The notes under the pieces were generated by a model. That model saw only the letters and a program-made list of their open reading frames with translations. It was not told the DNA's origin and searched no databases. From positions 1-64,000 of the forward strand of contig NZ_CP101454.1 in assembly GCF_024362405.1 (NCBI RefSeq): 64,000 bases of DNA, given 5' to 3'. Of this stretch, positions 1 to 8,449 are shown piece after piece (positions within the stretch are counted from its first letter, which is position 1; each line of letters opens with the position of its first letter). The stretch is from Halorarius litoreus (lineage in GTDB: Archaea; Halobacteriota; Halobacteria; Halobacteriales; Haloarculaceae). The position numbers were made by a program, and so were the translations under genes.

Positions 1-49
1 GACGGGATTCGCCCGATAGCGGCCCTAACTCCCGAGGCTGTACTGACCC

Positions 50-85
50 GAAGCCTCTTATGAACGCACCTGCTAAATCTGCGCA
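50..85 (+). promoter_or_regulatory. Probable leaderless promoter of pan
   Basis: A TATA-like CTCTTATG element at about 53-60 lies close to 29 bases before the ATG at 86. This is the spacing expected if transcription begins at or next to the start codon. No purine-rich ribosome-binding site precedes the ATG. The assignment rests on spacing and composition only. Confidence 0.45.
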
Positions 86-1300
86 ATGACGGATACTGTT
101 GATGACGTCGATCTGCCCTACGACGACGACGCGTCACAGCAGGACAAGATCGCCGCCCTGGAGGAGCGTCTCGAGATCATCGAGGCGCAAAACGAGGAGA
201 TGCGCGACAAGCTGCTGGATGCCAACGCCGAGAACAACAAGTACCAGCAGAAGCTCGAGCGACTCACCCACGAGAACAAGAAGCTCAAGCAGTCCCCGCT
301 GTTCGTCGCCACCGTCCAGGAAGTGACCGACGAGGGGGTCATCATCAAGCAACACGGCAACAACCAAGAGGCGCTCACCGAGGTCACCGACGAGATGCGC
401 GCGGACCTCTCGCCGGACGACCGCGTCGCAGTCAACAACTCGCTGTCCATCGTCAAGATTCTCGACGACGAGACGGACGTCCGGGCGCGGGTCATGCAGG
501 TGGAGACGAAGCCCGACGTGACGTACGCCGACATCGGTGGCATCGACGAGCAGATGGAGCAGGTCCGCGAGACCGTCGAACTCCCGCTCGAGAACCCCGA
601 GATGTTCGAGAAGGTCGGTATCGACCCGCCGAGCGGCGTCCTGCTCTACGGCCCACCGGGCACGGGCAAGACGATGCTCGCGAAGGCCGTGGCGAACCAG
701 ACCGACGCGACGTTCATCAAGATGGCCGGCTCCGAACTCGTCCACAAGTTCATCGGCGAGGGCGCGAAGCTCGTCCGCGACCTGTTCGAGCTCGCGCGCC
801 AGCACCAGCCGGCGGTCATCTTCATCGACGAGATCGACGCCATCGCCTCGAAGCGCACCGACTCGAAGACGTCCGGCGACGCCGAGGTCCAGCGGACGAT
901 GATGCAGTTGCTCGCCGAGATGGACGGCTTCGAGGAGCGCGGTGACATCTCCATCATCGCCGCCACCAACCGCTTCGACATGCTCGACCGCGCGATTCTG
1001 CGCCCGGGCCGATTCGACCGCCTCATCGAGGTGCCCAAGCCGGACGCCGAGGGCCGTGAGATCATCTTCAAGATCCACACCCGCAACATGAACGTCGACG
1101 ACGACGTCGACTACGCGGCGCTCGCCGAACTGGCGGACAACGCGTCCGGGGCAGACATCAAGGCCATCTGCACAGAGGCCGGGATGTTCGCCATCCGCGA
1201 GGACCGCACCGAGGTCCGCATGGCGGACTTCGAGGGCGCGTGGGAGAAGATCCAGCAGGAGGAAGAGGAGAACGAGGAAGTCTCGAAGACCTTCGCCTGA
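86..1300 (+). CDS. pan: Proteasome-activating nucleotidase (PAN), AAA ATPase
   Basis: This is the hexameric ATPase that unfolds proteins and feeds them into the archaeal 20S proteasome. The 404-residue length is normal for PAN. An acidic N-terminus is followed by a coiled coil (about residues 20-70), an OB-type region, and an AAA domain with Walker A GPPGTGKT at residues 189-196, Walker B FIDEID near residue 246, and an arginine-finger region ending RPGRFDR. The C-terminus reads KTFA; the aromatic penultimate residue resembles the HbYX motif that docks into the proteasome, with Phe in place of Tyr. A TATA-like element sits just upstream. The gene converges on a small membrane-protein gene across a structured repeat. 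Identification is secure; which PAN paralogue it is cannot be told from the window. Confidence 0.96.
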   Translation: MTDTVDDVDLPYDDDASQQDKIAALEERLEIIEAQNEEMRDKLLDANAENNKYQQKLERLTHENKKLKQSPLFVATVQEVTDEGVIIKQHGNNQEALTEVTDEMRADLSPDDRVAVNNSLSIVKILDDETDVRARVMQVETKPDVTYADIGGIDEQMEQVRETVELPLENPEMFEKVGIDPPSGVLLYGPPGTGKTMLAKAVANQTDATFIKMAGSELVHKFIGEGAKLVRDLFELARQHQPAVIFIDEIDAIASKRTDSKTSGDAEVQRTMMQLLAEMDGFEERGDISIIAATNRFDMLDRAILRPGRFDRLIEVPKPDAEGREIIFKIHTRNMNVDDDVDYAALAELADNASGADIKAICTEAGMFAIREDRTEVRMADFEGAWEKIQQEEEENEEVSKTFA

Positions 1301-1454
1301 ACCTCTTTTTGTCTCGGGTTTCCTCGGTCGCTCGCTACGCTCGCGACCTGCGGGAACCGCTCGACAAAAACCCGTTCATGCCAAAAAGCCGGAGTCTCAG
1401 CCTTCGGCTTCGACTCCGGTGAAACGCCTCGCTCCCTGCGGTCGCTCGGCGTAC
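1301..1454. repeat. Intergenic structured repeat, copy 1
   Basis: This begins directly after the pan stop codon and resembles 15608-15752. Both copies contain CTCGGGTTTCCTCGGTCGCT, then a GGGAACC half, then AAAACCCGTTCATGCCAAAA, then GGTGAAACGCCTCGCTCCCT and CGGTCGCTCGGCGTAC. Within each copy the first and second blocks pair as an imperfect inverted repeat. Short inner palindromes differ between copies but keep their pairing. Both copies sit between the 3' ends of convergent genes. A bidirectional terminator or a REP-like element is likely; the function is inferred. Confidence 0.7.
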
Positions 1455-1475
1455 AGCGAGAAGAACGGACCGCAG

Positions 1476-1607
1476 CTATAGGAACAGGAATACGGCGAAC
1501 GGGATGGCGAACAGCAGAATCGTCATCAGCACGAGGATGAGGGTGCCGCTGGCGGCCGTCCCGACGAGCGCACGGAACGACTCGTGGTCGTACTCGGAGA
1601 GGTTCAT
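1476..1607 (-). CDS. Small single-pass membrane protein (43 aa)
   Basis: This short open frame reads MNLSEYDHES at its N-terminus and ends VFLFL before a TAG stop. About 18 polar or mixed residues are followed by one strongly hydrophobic stretch (residues 22-43) that would span the membrane once, leaving the acidic N-terminus on one side. It converges on pan. Base use matches the neighbours. I cannot assign a function; small one-helix proteins like this are common and poorly annotated in haloarchaea. The start is the first ATG and no longer alternative is evident. Confidence 0.55.
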   Translation of the reverse strand: MNLSEYDHESFRALVGTAASGTLILVLMTILLFAIPFAVFLFL

Positions 1608-1666
1608 ACCTGCGTCTACGAGCGCCAGCCCTTAGCGGTTCCGACTGCCGCAGTCGTCGCGGGTCG

Positions 1667-1864
1667 TCACGAGAGGATGTCCTTGATGCGCCGCGGCTCA
1701 CCCGAGAGCGTCGGGTCGTCCTCGATGAGCTGCAGCACCTCGTGGTCGGTCACGTCGGGGTAGTTCTTCTGCGTAGCCTCCTCGATGAGCCCCTTCTCCA
1801 TGCGGAACTCGGTGCCCTCGTACACCACGTCGACACCCTGCTCGTCGAAGGAAAGAACGGTCAT
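1667..1864 (-). CDS. Small conserved haloarchaeal acidic protein (65 aa; DUF5800-like)
   Basis: The product begins MTVLSFDEQG and ends EPRRIKDILS. It is acidic, has no membrane segment and no cysteine. The shape is an N-terminal beta-rich part (about residues 1-22) followed by helices, with a PDVTDHEVLQ segment. I recall the pattern as that of a short haloarchaeal family (DUF5800), but this is from memory and unverified. The ATG at 1864 was chosen because upstream frame extension has no matching character. It is divergent from the bactofilin-like gene and lies downstream of nothing on its own strand, so it is probably monocistronic. Function unknown. Confidence 0.75.
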   Translation of the reverse strand: MTVLSFDEQGVDVVYEGTEFRMEKGLIEEATQKNYPDVTDHEVLQLIEDDPTLSGEPRRIKDILS

Positions 1865-2000
1865 ACCGGACGTACTCTCCCGGACGGCAAAAGTCGCACG
1901 ACACACGAAACGGGGAACGAAACCGGTCGACTTCGAGGCGTCTGACGCGCGGCTGACGGCGTGTGGGGATTTAAGGTTCGGCGCGGGTACGTACGCGTAT

Positions 2001-3176
2001 ATGTCGCTCCGTTCCGACCCGCTGGACCGTCTCGCTATCCCGGACGGGACGACGGTGGAGGAACACGACCTCGTCGCGGATGGGGACGTGGTCATCGGCG
2101 GCCAGAGCACCATCGAGTTCGGCGTGCGTGGCCGCAACGTCATCGCCGGGGAACGCGTGCGGTTCGGCGGCGACATCGAGGCCGAGGCCGACTGCCGGCT
2201 CGACATGTGGTGTGACGTCGCCGGCAACGTCCTCGTCGGGCAGGACGCCTACCTCGGGGAGCGCGTCCACGTCGGCGGCCAGCTCATCGTCTCGGGCGAC
2301 CTCGACATCGGCGACGACGTCGACATCGAGGACGGCTTCGAGGCGAACGGCTGGATCGTCATCCGGAACCCGATGCCGACCATCGTCTTCCTCTTCGTCT
2401 ACCTCTCGCAGCTGTTGCGGATGGGCGAACAGGAGGCCGCCGAGAGTCTCTGGGACGACGTCACGCGTGAGGACCGCGACCACGACCCCGTCCTGATTCC
2501 GCGGTCAGCCCGCGTCTCCGACGACGCCTGGCGGGTCTCGACTCCCGCGACCGTCGGCGACGACTGCCGGCTCCACGGCAACATCCGCGCGAAGCGGCTG
2601 ACCGTCGGCCGAGACAACGAGATATTCGGCTCGCTGCGTGCGAAGGGCGACCTCGCCGTCGAGCGTGGCACCGTCATCCACGGCGACGTAACCACCCGTG
2701 GCGGGACCGTCCGCATCGACGCGGGCGTCCACGTCCGCGGCGACGTCTCCTGTGAGGACCTCGAACTCGACGACGACGCCGAGGTCGACGGGGCCATCCG
2801 TGCCCGCGGTGAGGTCTCCATCGTCCGCTCCGATGGCGAGGAAGCCGCCAACGGCGCGGACGGGGATGCGGACTCGGTCGAGGAGTCGGCGGAAGCTGCA
2901 TCGGACGCCGAACCGGAGTCCGACGACGACTCCGAACCGATTCCGGCTATCGTCCGTGTCGACGCAGAGGACGACGAGGAGCGCGAGGAGCCGATTCCTG
3001 CGATCGTGCGCGTCGACGACCAGGATGGCGAAGGCAACGAAACCGACGAGTCTTCGGACGACGCCGACGCCGCGGAGATTCCCGAGATTCCCGACGCGGA
3101 GGAGACGGCCGCGAACGACGCGCCAGCCTCCGAAGACGGGCTCGCGGGCGCCATCGCCGAGGCCGAAGAGCGATAG
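2001..3176 (+). CDS. Bactofilin-like polymer-forming beta-helix protein with acidic repeat tail
   Basis: Residues 10-110 and 175-270 are made of short glycine- and valine-rich turns (for example FGVRGRNVIAGERVRFGGDI) typical of bactofilin or left-handed beta-helix coils. They are separated by one hydrophobic segment (IVFLFVYLSQLL, about 125-136) that could touch the membrane. The last 120 residues are highly acidic and carry a near-duplicate PIPAIVRVD motif about 20 residues apart. Bactofilins polymerise as cytoskeletal scaffolds; applying that role here is inference. The ATG at 2001 follows a GTACGCGTAT stretch and gives 391 residues; longer reading would include improbable N-terminal sequence. 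It may be cotranscribed with ychF, 48 bases downstream. Confidence 0.75.
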   Translation: MSLRSDPLDRLAIPDGTTVEEHDLVADGDVVIGGQSTIEFGVRGRNVIAGERVRFGGDIEAEADCRLDMWCDVAGNVLVGQDAYLGERVHVGGQLIVSGDLDIGDDVDIEDGFEANGWIVIRNPMPTIVFLFVYLSQLLRMGEQEAAESLWDDVTREDRDHDPVLIPRSARVSDDAWRVSTPATVGDDCRLHGNIRAKRLTVGRDNEIFGSLRAKGDLAVERGTVIHGDVTTRGGTVRIDAGVHVRGDVSCEDLELDDDAEVDGAIRARGEVSIVRSDGEEAANGADGDADSVEESAEAASDAEPESDDDSEPIPAIVRVDAEDDEEREEPIPAIVRVDDQDGEGNETDESSDDADAAEIPEIPDAEETAANDAPASEDGLAGAIAEAEER

Positions 3177-3224
3177 AGTCGGGAGAGCGGTAGCCCCTTG
3201 TAGGCGCACGGCACACAGGGAAGT

Positions 3225-4409
3225 ATGCTCTCTATCGCGCTCGCCGGGAAGCCGAACGCGGGCAAATCTACGTTCTACAAGGCGGCCACGATGGCCGACG
3301 TCGACGTCGGCAACTACCCGTTCACCACCATCGACCCCAACCGCGGGGTGAGCCACGTCCGCACCGACTGCCCCTGTCTCGAGAGAGAGGAGCGATGTGG
3401 CGACGAGCACTGCAACGACGGCAAACGGTACGTCCCCGTCGAACTGCTGGACGTGGCGGGGCTCGTGCCGGGTGCCCACGAAGGGCGCGGGCTCGGCAAC
3501 CAGTTCCTCGACGCGCTGACGAACGCCGACGTCATCCTCAACGTCGTCGACGCCTCCGGAGGGACGAACGAGGAGGGCGAGCCGGTCGAAATCGGGAGCT
3601 ACGACCCGACGCGCGACGTGGAGTTCATCGAGGAGGAGATGGACCTCTGGATCGCCGGCATCGTCGAGCGGAACTGGGAGACCGTGGTCAGACAGTCGCG
3701 CTCGCCCGACTTCGACATCGACGACGCGCTCACCGAGATGCTGACCGGTGTGGGCGCGACCGAGTACGACGTGGCGAAGGTGCTCCGCTCGCTGGAGTAC
3801 CCGACCGACCCTCAGCAGTGGGACCGCGAAGCGAAAGAGGCGCTCGCCCGCGAGATTCGCGCCGAGACGAAGCCCATCGTCGTCGTGGCGAACAAGGCCG
3901 ACATCGCGCCCGAGGGCAACGTCGACGCGCTCCGCGACGCCGCCGACGGGCCGGTCGTCCCCTGTACCGCGGAGGGCGAACTCGCGCTCCGGCAGGCCGC
4001 GAAGCGCGGCGTCGTCGAGTACGACCCCGGCGACGCGGACTTCACCATCACGGGCGACCTGAACGACGCACAGGAGAAGGGGCTCGAACGCATCCGCGGC
4101 GTGATGGCGGAGTTCGGCGGGACGGGCGTCCAGCAGGCGACGAACGAGGCCGTCTACGACTTGCTCGACCACATCACCGCCTTCCCCGTCCAGAACGAGG
4201 CGAAGTGGACCGACGGGCAGGAGAACATGCTCCCCGACGCGTTCCTCTTGCCCAGGGGCTCCACACCGAAGGATCTCGCCTACGCGGTCCACTCGGACAT
4301 CGGTGACGGCTACCTCCACGCGGTCGACGCACGGGCAAATCGCCGTGTGGGAGAAGACCACGAGCTCGACGAGGGTGACGTCATCAAAATCGTCTCGACC
4401 GCGAAGTAA
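3225..4409 (+). CDS. ychF: YchF/OLA1-type redox-regulated P-loop ATPase
   Basis: The 394-residue protein has the Obg/YchF G domain: P-loop GKPNAGKS at residues 8-15, DVAGLVPGAHEGRG as the switch II region, and NKAD as the G4 motif. A TGS domain at the C-terminus (last 80 residues) ends in EGDVIKIVS. A cysteine-containing insertion near residues 48-60 (CPCLEREERC) is also seen in archaeal relatives and could bind metal. YchF proteins hydrolyse ATP rather than GTP and associate with ribosomes. The gene follows the bactofilin-like gene on the same strand and abuts a convergent glutamine amidotransferase gene with no gap. Confidence 0.93.
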   Translation: MLSIALAGKPNAGKSTFYKAATMADVDVGNYPFTTIDPNRGVSHVRTDCPCLEREERCGDEHCNDGKRYVPVELLDVAGLVPGAHEGRGLGNQFLDALTNADVILNVVDASGGTNEEGEPVEIGSYDPTRDVEFIEEEMDLWIAGIVERNWETVVRQSRSPDFDIDDALTEMLTGVGATEYDVAKVLRSLEYPTDPQQWDREAKEALAREIRAETKPIVVVANKADIAPEGNVDALRDAADGPVVPCTAEGELALRQAAKRGVVEYDPGDADFTITGDLNDAQEKGLERIRGVMAEFGGTGVQQATNEAVYDLLDHITAFPVQNEAKWTDGQENMLPDAFLLPRGSTPKDLAYAVHSDIGDGYLHAVDARANRRVGEDHELDEGDVIKIVSTAK

Positions 4410-5045
4410 TCAGGCGTCGGCGAGGCGAGTGAAGTTAGACAGGACGCGCTGTCCAGTTACGTCCGCGAAGTCGTACTCGTTCTCCTGCCAGCCGAAGTCG
4501 GCGCGAATCGGTTCGCACAGCACCTCGGTGAACTCCGGGTGGAACTGCACGGTCCAGACGGGGGCGTCGCGGTGTCTGGTGGCGAACGCTCGGTTGTGTG
4601 GCGCACTGGCGATGAGTTCCATGCCGTCGCCGGTCGAGACGACGTGGTCGCCGTGGACCGCCGGCAGAACGGACGAGACGCCCTCGAACAGCGGGTCGTC
4701 GGCTAGCTCGACCTCGACGAGTTCGTTCGTGAACCCCCGGTGTTCGACGCGCCCGCCGAGCGCCTCGTTCACGAGCTGGTGACCGAAGCACACGCCGAGC
4801 GTCGGCATCCCCATCGAAACCAAATCGCGGACGAACGCTGCCTCGTCGTCTATCCACGCGTGGTCGGCCGCCTCGTAGACGCCCGCGGTCGACCCCGCGA
4901 CGATGACGGCATCCACGTCGTCGATGTCGGGTCGCGTGCCCGCGGCGACGTAGTCGTACACCCGATGGTCGGGGAGGTACTCGGTGAGTTCGTCCACGAA
5001 ATAGCGAACTTCGGGGTCCACCTCGTTCTCGAGAACGAGTATCAT
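4410..5045 (-). CDS. Class I glutamine amidotransferase domain protein
   Basis: The protein is a single class I amidotransferase (GATase1) domain of 211 residues. The nucleophile elbow is GVCFGHQ with Cys86, and the catalytic His169 and Glu171 sit in FHPEF. This triad releases ammonia from glutamine. The length and the HGDHV segment resemble the separate GMP-synthase glutaminase subunit of archaea (GuaAa) and the broader type 1 GATase group. No GMP synthetase subunit lies nearby, so the acceptor is not known. The stop codon is directly adjacent to that of ychF. The start ATG at 5045 fits the usual first residues MILVLEN. Confidence 0.85.
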   Translation of the reverse strand: MILVLENEVDPEVRYFVDELTEYLPDHRVYDYVAAGTRPDIDDVDAVIVAGSTAGVYEAADHAWIDDEAAFVRDLVSMGMPTLGVCFGHQLVNEALGGRVEHRGFTNELVEVELADDPLFEGVSSVLPAVHGDHVVSTGDGMELIASAPHNRAFATRHRDAPVWTVQFHPEFTEVLCEPIRADFGWQENEYDFADVTGQRVLSNFTRLADA

Positions 5046-5108
5046 CGGCCGAGGTAGGGAGTCCGGGCTAATGAGTACTCGGCCTTCCCCAACCCTATCG
5101 CGGCTGAC

Positions 5109-5519
5109 TCAGGTGAGGGCGTCCAGATACGCTTCCTGGTCGCGGCCGAGGGCGTCGACAGCTTCCCGGATGGAGAGCCAGTAGCAGACGAAGCGCCGGC
5201 CGGCGTCTTCACCAGTCCCCCCGCCGACGTGGACCCAGCGGTCGCGGGGTTCGTCGACCCGGGCGTGGAAGAAGTGGCGCTCGTGGACCTCCTCGCGGTG
5301 CGGGTGGGGCCGTTCGACGCTCCCGAGCGGGGCGAGCGCCTCGGGGACGACTCCTGCCTCCTCCTGAAGCTCTCTGACGGCGGCGACGCTGAGTGACTCC
5401 GCGGGCTCGACCGTTCCGCCCGGCACCTGCACGCCCACCGGGTCGTCGGGCTGTTCGAACACCAGCAGCTCGTCGTCGTGGCGAGTGGCGTAGACGAGCA
5501 CCTTCGCGACGCGCTCCAT
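5109..5519 (-). CDS. NUDIX hydrolase
   Basis: This 136-residue protein contains a complete Nudix box: Gly35, Glu41, Arg49-Glu50, Glu53-Glu54 and Gly56, matching GX5EX7REUXEEXGU. The family hydrolyses nucleoside diphosphates linked to other groups, needing divalent metal. The substrate cannot be deduced. A VQVPGGTVEPAES segment and a phenylalanine-rich beta strand (HFFHARV) follow the usual fold. The chosen ATG gives MERVAKVLVY, a standard first strand; the same frame upstream reads through the coding region of the UbiA gene and is not real. It follows the UbiA-fusion gene by 25 bases on the same strand, so the two are probably cotranscribed. Confidence 0.85.
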   Translation of the reverse strand: MERVAKVLVYATRHDDELLVFEQPDDPVGVQVPGGTVEPAESLSVAAVRELQEEAGVVPEALAPLGSVERPHPHREEVHERHFFHARVDEPRDRWVHVGGGTGEDAGRRFVCYWLSIREAVDALGRDQEAYLDALT

Positions 5520-5544
5520 TGCCGAGCGCACGGCGGCCGCCGAC

Positions 5545-6735
5545 CTAACCGTTCGGGCCGCTTCGTCGCTCGAGTTCGTCGGACTCGCGTCGCAGTAGCT
5601 CGTGGACGCCGACGACGAACGCCGGGACGACGAGCATGAACAGGTGCTCTTCGAGAGGGATGCCGAGCAGCTCGACGCCCGTGCGCATCGGAATCGAGAA
5701 CACGCCGACTTCGAGCGTGTACCAGTCCCAGACGTACGCCACCGGGTAGACGACGGCCACGGTCCGCGCCGCGGCCCACCACGCACCCGTCCGCCACAGC
5801 AGCAGCGCGGCGGCCGAGCCGAACAGCGCCTCCGTGGCGAGATAGGTGTACCCACCGAGGACCGTAATGTCCGGGAGCGCGACGCCCGCGAGCGGCTGGA
5901 ACCAAACGGCGGTCACGAGGAGCGCGAGAAAGAGGTACGCACCCCGGACGAGCAGCATCGTCGCGAGCGTCGGCGGCACGCGGTAGGCGAGTCCAGCGAC
6001 GACGGCGAACGCGAGGGCAGCGGCGGGCGCGCTCGGCGGGAACACGCCCTCGATGGCGAGTGCGACGACGGCGAACATCCCGACGCCCATGAGGACGTAG
6101 GCGAACGACCGCGCGCGTTCGGGGCCGAGAACGACCGCGACCGTGCGCTTGTCGATGGAGCGGTCGTACTCGTGGTCTTTCGAGTCGTCGATCACCTTCA
6201 CGCCGGAGAGCGCGACGAGGAAGATGCCGCCGAACGCGAGGACCATCGGCGTCAGCGTCTCGGCCTGCACGTAGAACCCCCCGACGAGCGCGAGCGCGAT
6301 ACCGGCCGGGTAGCCAGCGGTGGCCGTGACGGGGTTCGTGTCGAGCTGTGGGGCGTGGAGGTAGCCGATGAGCCAGCCGGGGAGCGTGAGGAGCCCGGCG
6401 ACCGGCCCGACGACGTAGGTGATGGCCGCGAGCACGAGGAAGAACCCGAGGCTCGACCCGAGGAGAGCGAGCCGGCAGCCGCGCGCGCTCAGCGGGTGGT
6501 CGTCGTCCTCGCCCCGCAGGTGGAAGTCGACGTAGCCGTCCTTCAGGTGTGCCGTGTAGAGTCCGAAGAACACCGCGAGGAGGTGAAGACCGGCGAGCCA
6601 CGGGGTGAACTCGGTGGCGAGGACCGCGCCGAACGCGCTCGCCGCGAGTGGCGGGAGCATGAACACCGGATGGACCTGCGAGCCGAGCGCCCGGAGGTCG
6701 GCGGCCGTCCCGGCCCCGTGGCGTGCGATTGCCAT
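5545..6735 (-). CDS. UbiA-family prenyltransferase fused to lycopene-cyclase-like domain
   Basis: Residues 15-290 form a UbiA-type membrane prenyltransferase with about eight helices. The acidic motifs are KDGYVDFH (66-72) and DDSKDHEYDRSID (183-195), the usual Mg/prenyl-diphosphate sites. Residues 295-382 resemble the heterodimeric lycopene beta-cyclase family (CrtYc/CrtYd, CarRA): WDWY near 336 and GIPLEEHLFMLVVP at 358-371, the last being the hallmark PLEE-LF motif. Haloarchaea use UbiA enzymes as lycopene elongases for C50 carotenoids and for archaeol synthesis, so a carotenoid or polyprenyl role is plausible. Which reaction this fusion performs is not known. The aldehyde-free cytosolic tail is short and polar. 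Domain assignment is from motifs only. Confidence 0.82.
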   Translation of the reverse strand: MAIARHGAGTAADLRALGSQVHPVFMLPPLAASAFGAVLATEFTPWLAGLHLLAVFFGLYTAHLKDGYVDFHLRGEDDDHPLSARGCRLALLGSSLGFFLVLAAITYVVGPVAGLLTLPGWLIGYLHAPQLDTNPVTATAGYPAGIALALVGGFYVQAETLTPMVLAFGGIFLVALSGVKVIDDSKDHEYDRSIDKRTVAVVLGPERARSFAYVLMGVGMFAVVALAIEGVFPPSAPAAALAFAVVAGLAYRVPPTLATMLLVRGAYLFLALLVTAVWFQPLAGVALPDITVLGGYTYLATEALFGSAAALLLWRTGAWWAAARTVAVVYPVAYVWDWYTLEVGVFSIPMRTGVELLGIPLEEHLFMLVVPAFVVGVHELLRRESDELERRSGPNG

Positions 6736-6783
6736 GTGCTATCTATCGGCAGACAGAGACAAAAGGGTATCCCGCGTGTCGAC

Positions 6784-7161
6784 TCACCGCCAGTTCCCCC
6801 GGTCGAGGACGGTGACGGAGAGCCGGGAGCCGAGTTTGCGGGCACGGTCGAGCGTCGCCTCGTGGAGGTCGCCGGAGACGGGCCCGAGTTCCCCACCGAG
6901 GCCCACGACCTGTGAGTGCGGGTGGGCCTCGACGGTGGTGTCGCCCGTCCGGTACATCTGTACCCGTTCGCGGAGGTTCTGCAGGGCACGTGGCGTCAGT
7001 TCGCGGTCGATGTGCTGGAGGTCGTAGCGAACGATGAACCCACGGCGAGCGTCGCGGACGGCCACGACCGGAAGTTGACGGCGGGCACACCGCTCCCAGA
7101 TGGCCCGACCCTCCTCGAGCGTCTCGTAAACCGGGACGTTCGAGGGTGCGAGGTAGTCCAT
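6784..7161 (-). CDS. Conserved hypothetical protein (125 aa)
   Basis: I do not recognise the family. The protein starts MDYLAPSNVP, is soluble, and is mixed alpha/beta with many arginines in the middle (ERCARRQLPV, NLRERVQMYR) and a conserved-looking AHPHSQVVGLGGELG segment that includes two histidines. There is no signal peptide or cysteine pair. The ATG at 7161 was chosen over an upstream one that would add a poorly conserved-looking basic stretch. A TATA-like TCTTTACC lies about 28 bases before it. It lies upstream of the UbiA-fusion gene with 48 bases between, and may belong to that transcript. Confidence 0.65.
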   Translation of the reverse strand: MDYLAPSNVPVYETLEEGRAIWERCARRQLPVVAVRDARRGFIVRYDLQHIDRELTPRALQNLRERVQMYRTGDTTVEAHPHSQVVGLGGELGPVSGDLHEATLDRARKLGSRLSVTVLDRGNWR

Positions 7162-7276
7162 GTGGTCGTCTCTACGGGGTAAAGACGTTTGATTTTCTCG
7201 GCTAGCAGGGGCAGGAACCGAGAACAGCACGAGACACTCGGGAACCGATACCGCCTCGAAAGCCCCTGGTCGGGGT

Positions 7277-8392
7277 TCAGCGAACCGCGGCAGTCGCCTC
7301 GTCCATGATGTCGAGCGCCTCCTTCAACGTCTCGACGTTCACCGCGTAGGAGATGCGGGCGTGGCCCGCCCCGTGCTCGCCGAAGGCGTCGCCGGGGACG
7401 ACCACGACGCCGCGGTCGATGACCTCGTCGACCCACCCGTCGGGCACCCTCGGCATCGCGTAGAAGGCCCCCTTCGGCGTCGGCGTCTCCAGGCCCATGT
7501 CGTTCAACCCGTCCAGCAGCACGTCGCGGCGCTCGGAGAACGCCTGCACCATCTCGTCGACCACGTCCTGAGGTCCCGACAGGGCGGCCTCGGCGGCGAA
7601 CTGCGCGGGTGCAGAGGCACAGGCCTGCACGTACTGGTGGACGCGCAGCATCCGTTCGATCCGTTCGTGACTCCCCGTGACCCAGCCGAGCCGCCAGCCG
7701 GTCATCGAGTACGTCTTCGAGCAGGCGTCGACGACTACGACGTTCTCGCCGAATTCGGCCGGGGACCGGTGTTCGCCGTCGAACACGATCTGTCCGTACA
7801 CCTCGTCGGAGATGCAGAGCACGTCGTGCTCGTCGGCGATGCGGGCGAACTCGCGCATGTCGTCAGGCGACTGGACCGCACCCGTCGGATTGGCAGGAGA
7901 GTTGACGACGAACGCCGCGGTGTCGTCGGTGATGGCCGCCTCGACGTCCGCGGGATCCATCGTCAGGTCGTCGCGGAGCGCGACCGGTTTGGGGGTACCG
8001 CCTGCCAGATGCGTCAGCGCCTCGTAGGAGACGAAGCCGGGGTCCGGATAGACGACCTCCTCGCCCTGCGAGACGTGGGCTTCGAGCGCGATGTGGAGCG
8101 CCTCGCTTCCGCCCGCCGTGGCGATGACGTTCTCGGGGTCGACGTCGAGATCGTTGTCGCGAGCGTGCTTCGCGGCGATGGCCTCGCGGAGTTCGAGGGT
8201 GCCCTTGTTCGAGGTGTAGGCGTCGGTCGCGCCCGACTCGATGGCCTCGATGGCTGCCCGTCGCGCGTTGTCGGGCGTCGGGAAGTCCGGCTGGCCCAGC
8301 CCGAGGTTGATGGCGTCTGCGCCAGCGGCCTCGAACACCTCGCGGATACCCGAGATGGAGACCTGTTCGACGCGGTCGGAGAATCGTGGCAT
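7277..8392 (-). CDS. Class I/II pyridoxal-phosphate aminotransferase
   Basis: This 371-residue fold-type I aminotransferase has the PLP lysine at Lys226 in SKTYSMTGWRLG, Asp196 in SDEVYG, and the NPTG motif at 168-171. The C-terminal arginine that grips the substrate carboxylate is in HARISYAV. It most resembles the archaeal aspartate/aromatic aminotransferase subgroup, which moves amino groups between glutamate and keto acids; the exact substrate is open. The length is typical. It lies downstream of the thiolase-fold gene on the same strand with 57 bases between, but the two have no obvious shared pathway. Confidence 0.9.
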   Translation of the reverse strand: MPRFSDRVEQVSISGIREVFEAAGADAINLGLGQPDFPTPDNARRAAIEAIESGATDAYTSNKGTLELREAIAAKHARDNDLDVDPENVIATAGGSEALHIALEAHVSQGEEVVYPDPGFVSYEALTHLAGGTPKPVALRDDLTMDPADVEAAITDDTAAFVVNSPANPTGAVQSPDDMREFARIADEHDVLCISDEVYGQIVFDGEHRSPAEFGENVVVVDACSKTYSMTGWRLGWVTGSHERIERMLRVHQYVQACASAPAQFAAEAALSGPQDVVDEMVQAFSERRDVLLDGLNDMGLETPTPKGAFYAMPRVPDGWVDEVIDRGVVVVPGDAFGEHGAGHARISYAVNVETLKEALDIMDEATAAVR

Positions 8393-8449
8393 ACCCGTGG
8401 CTGTGCCCGGGAGCCGATGAAGGTTACCGTTCCGGTGGTGATGACTCGC

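Noticed and set aside
2505..4361. 618-codon minus-strand frame across the bactofilin-like and ychF genes
   Set aside because: It lies antisense to clear genes, has no domain, and shows the low-complexity valine/arginine/aspartate pattern of a shadow frame.
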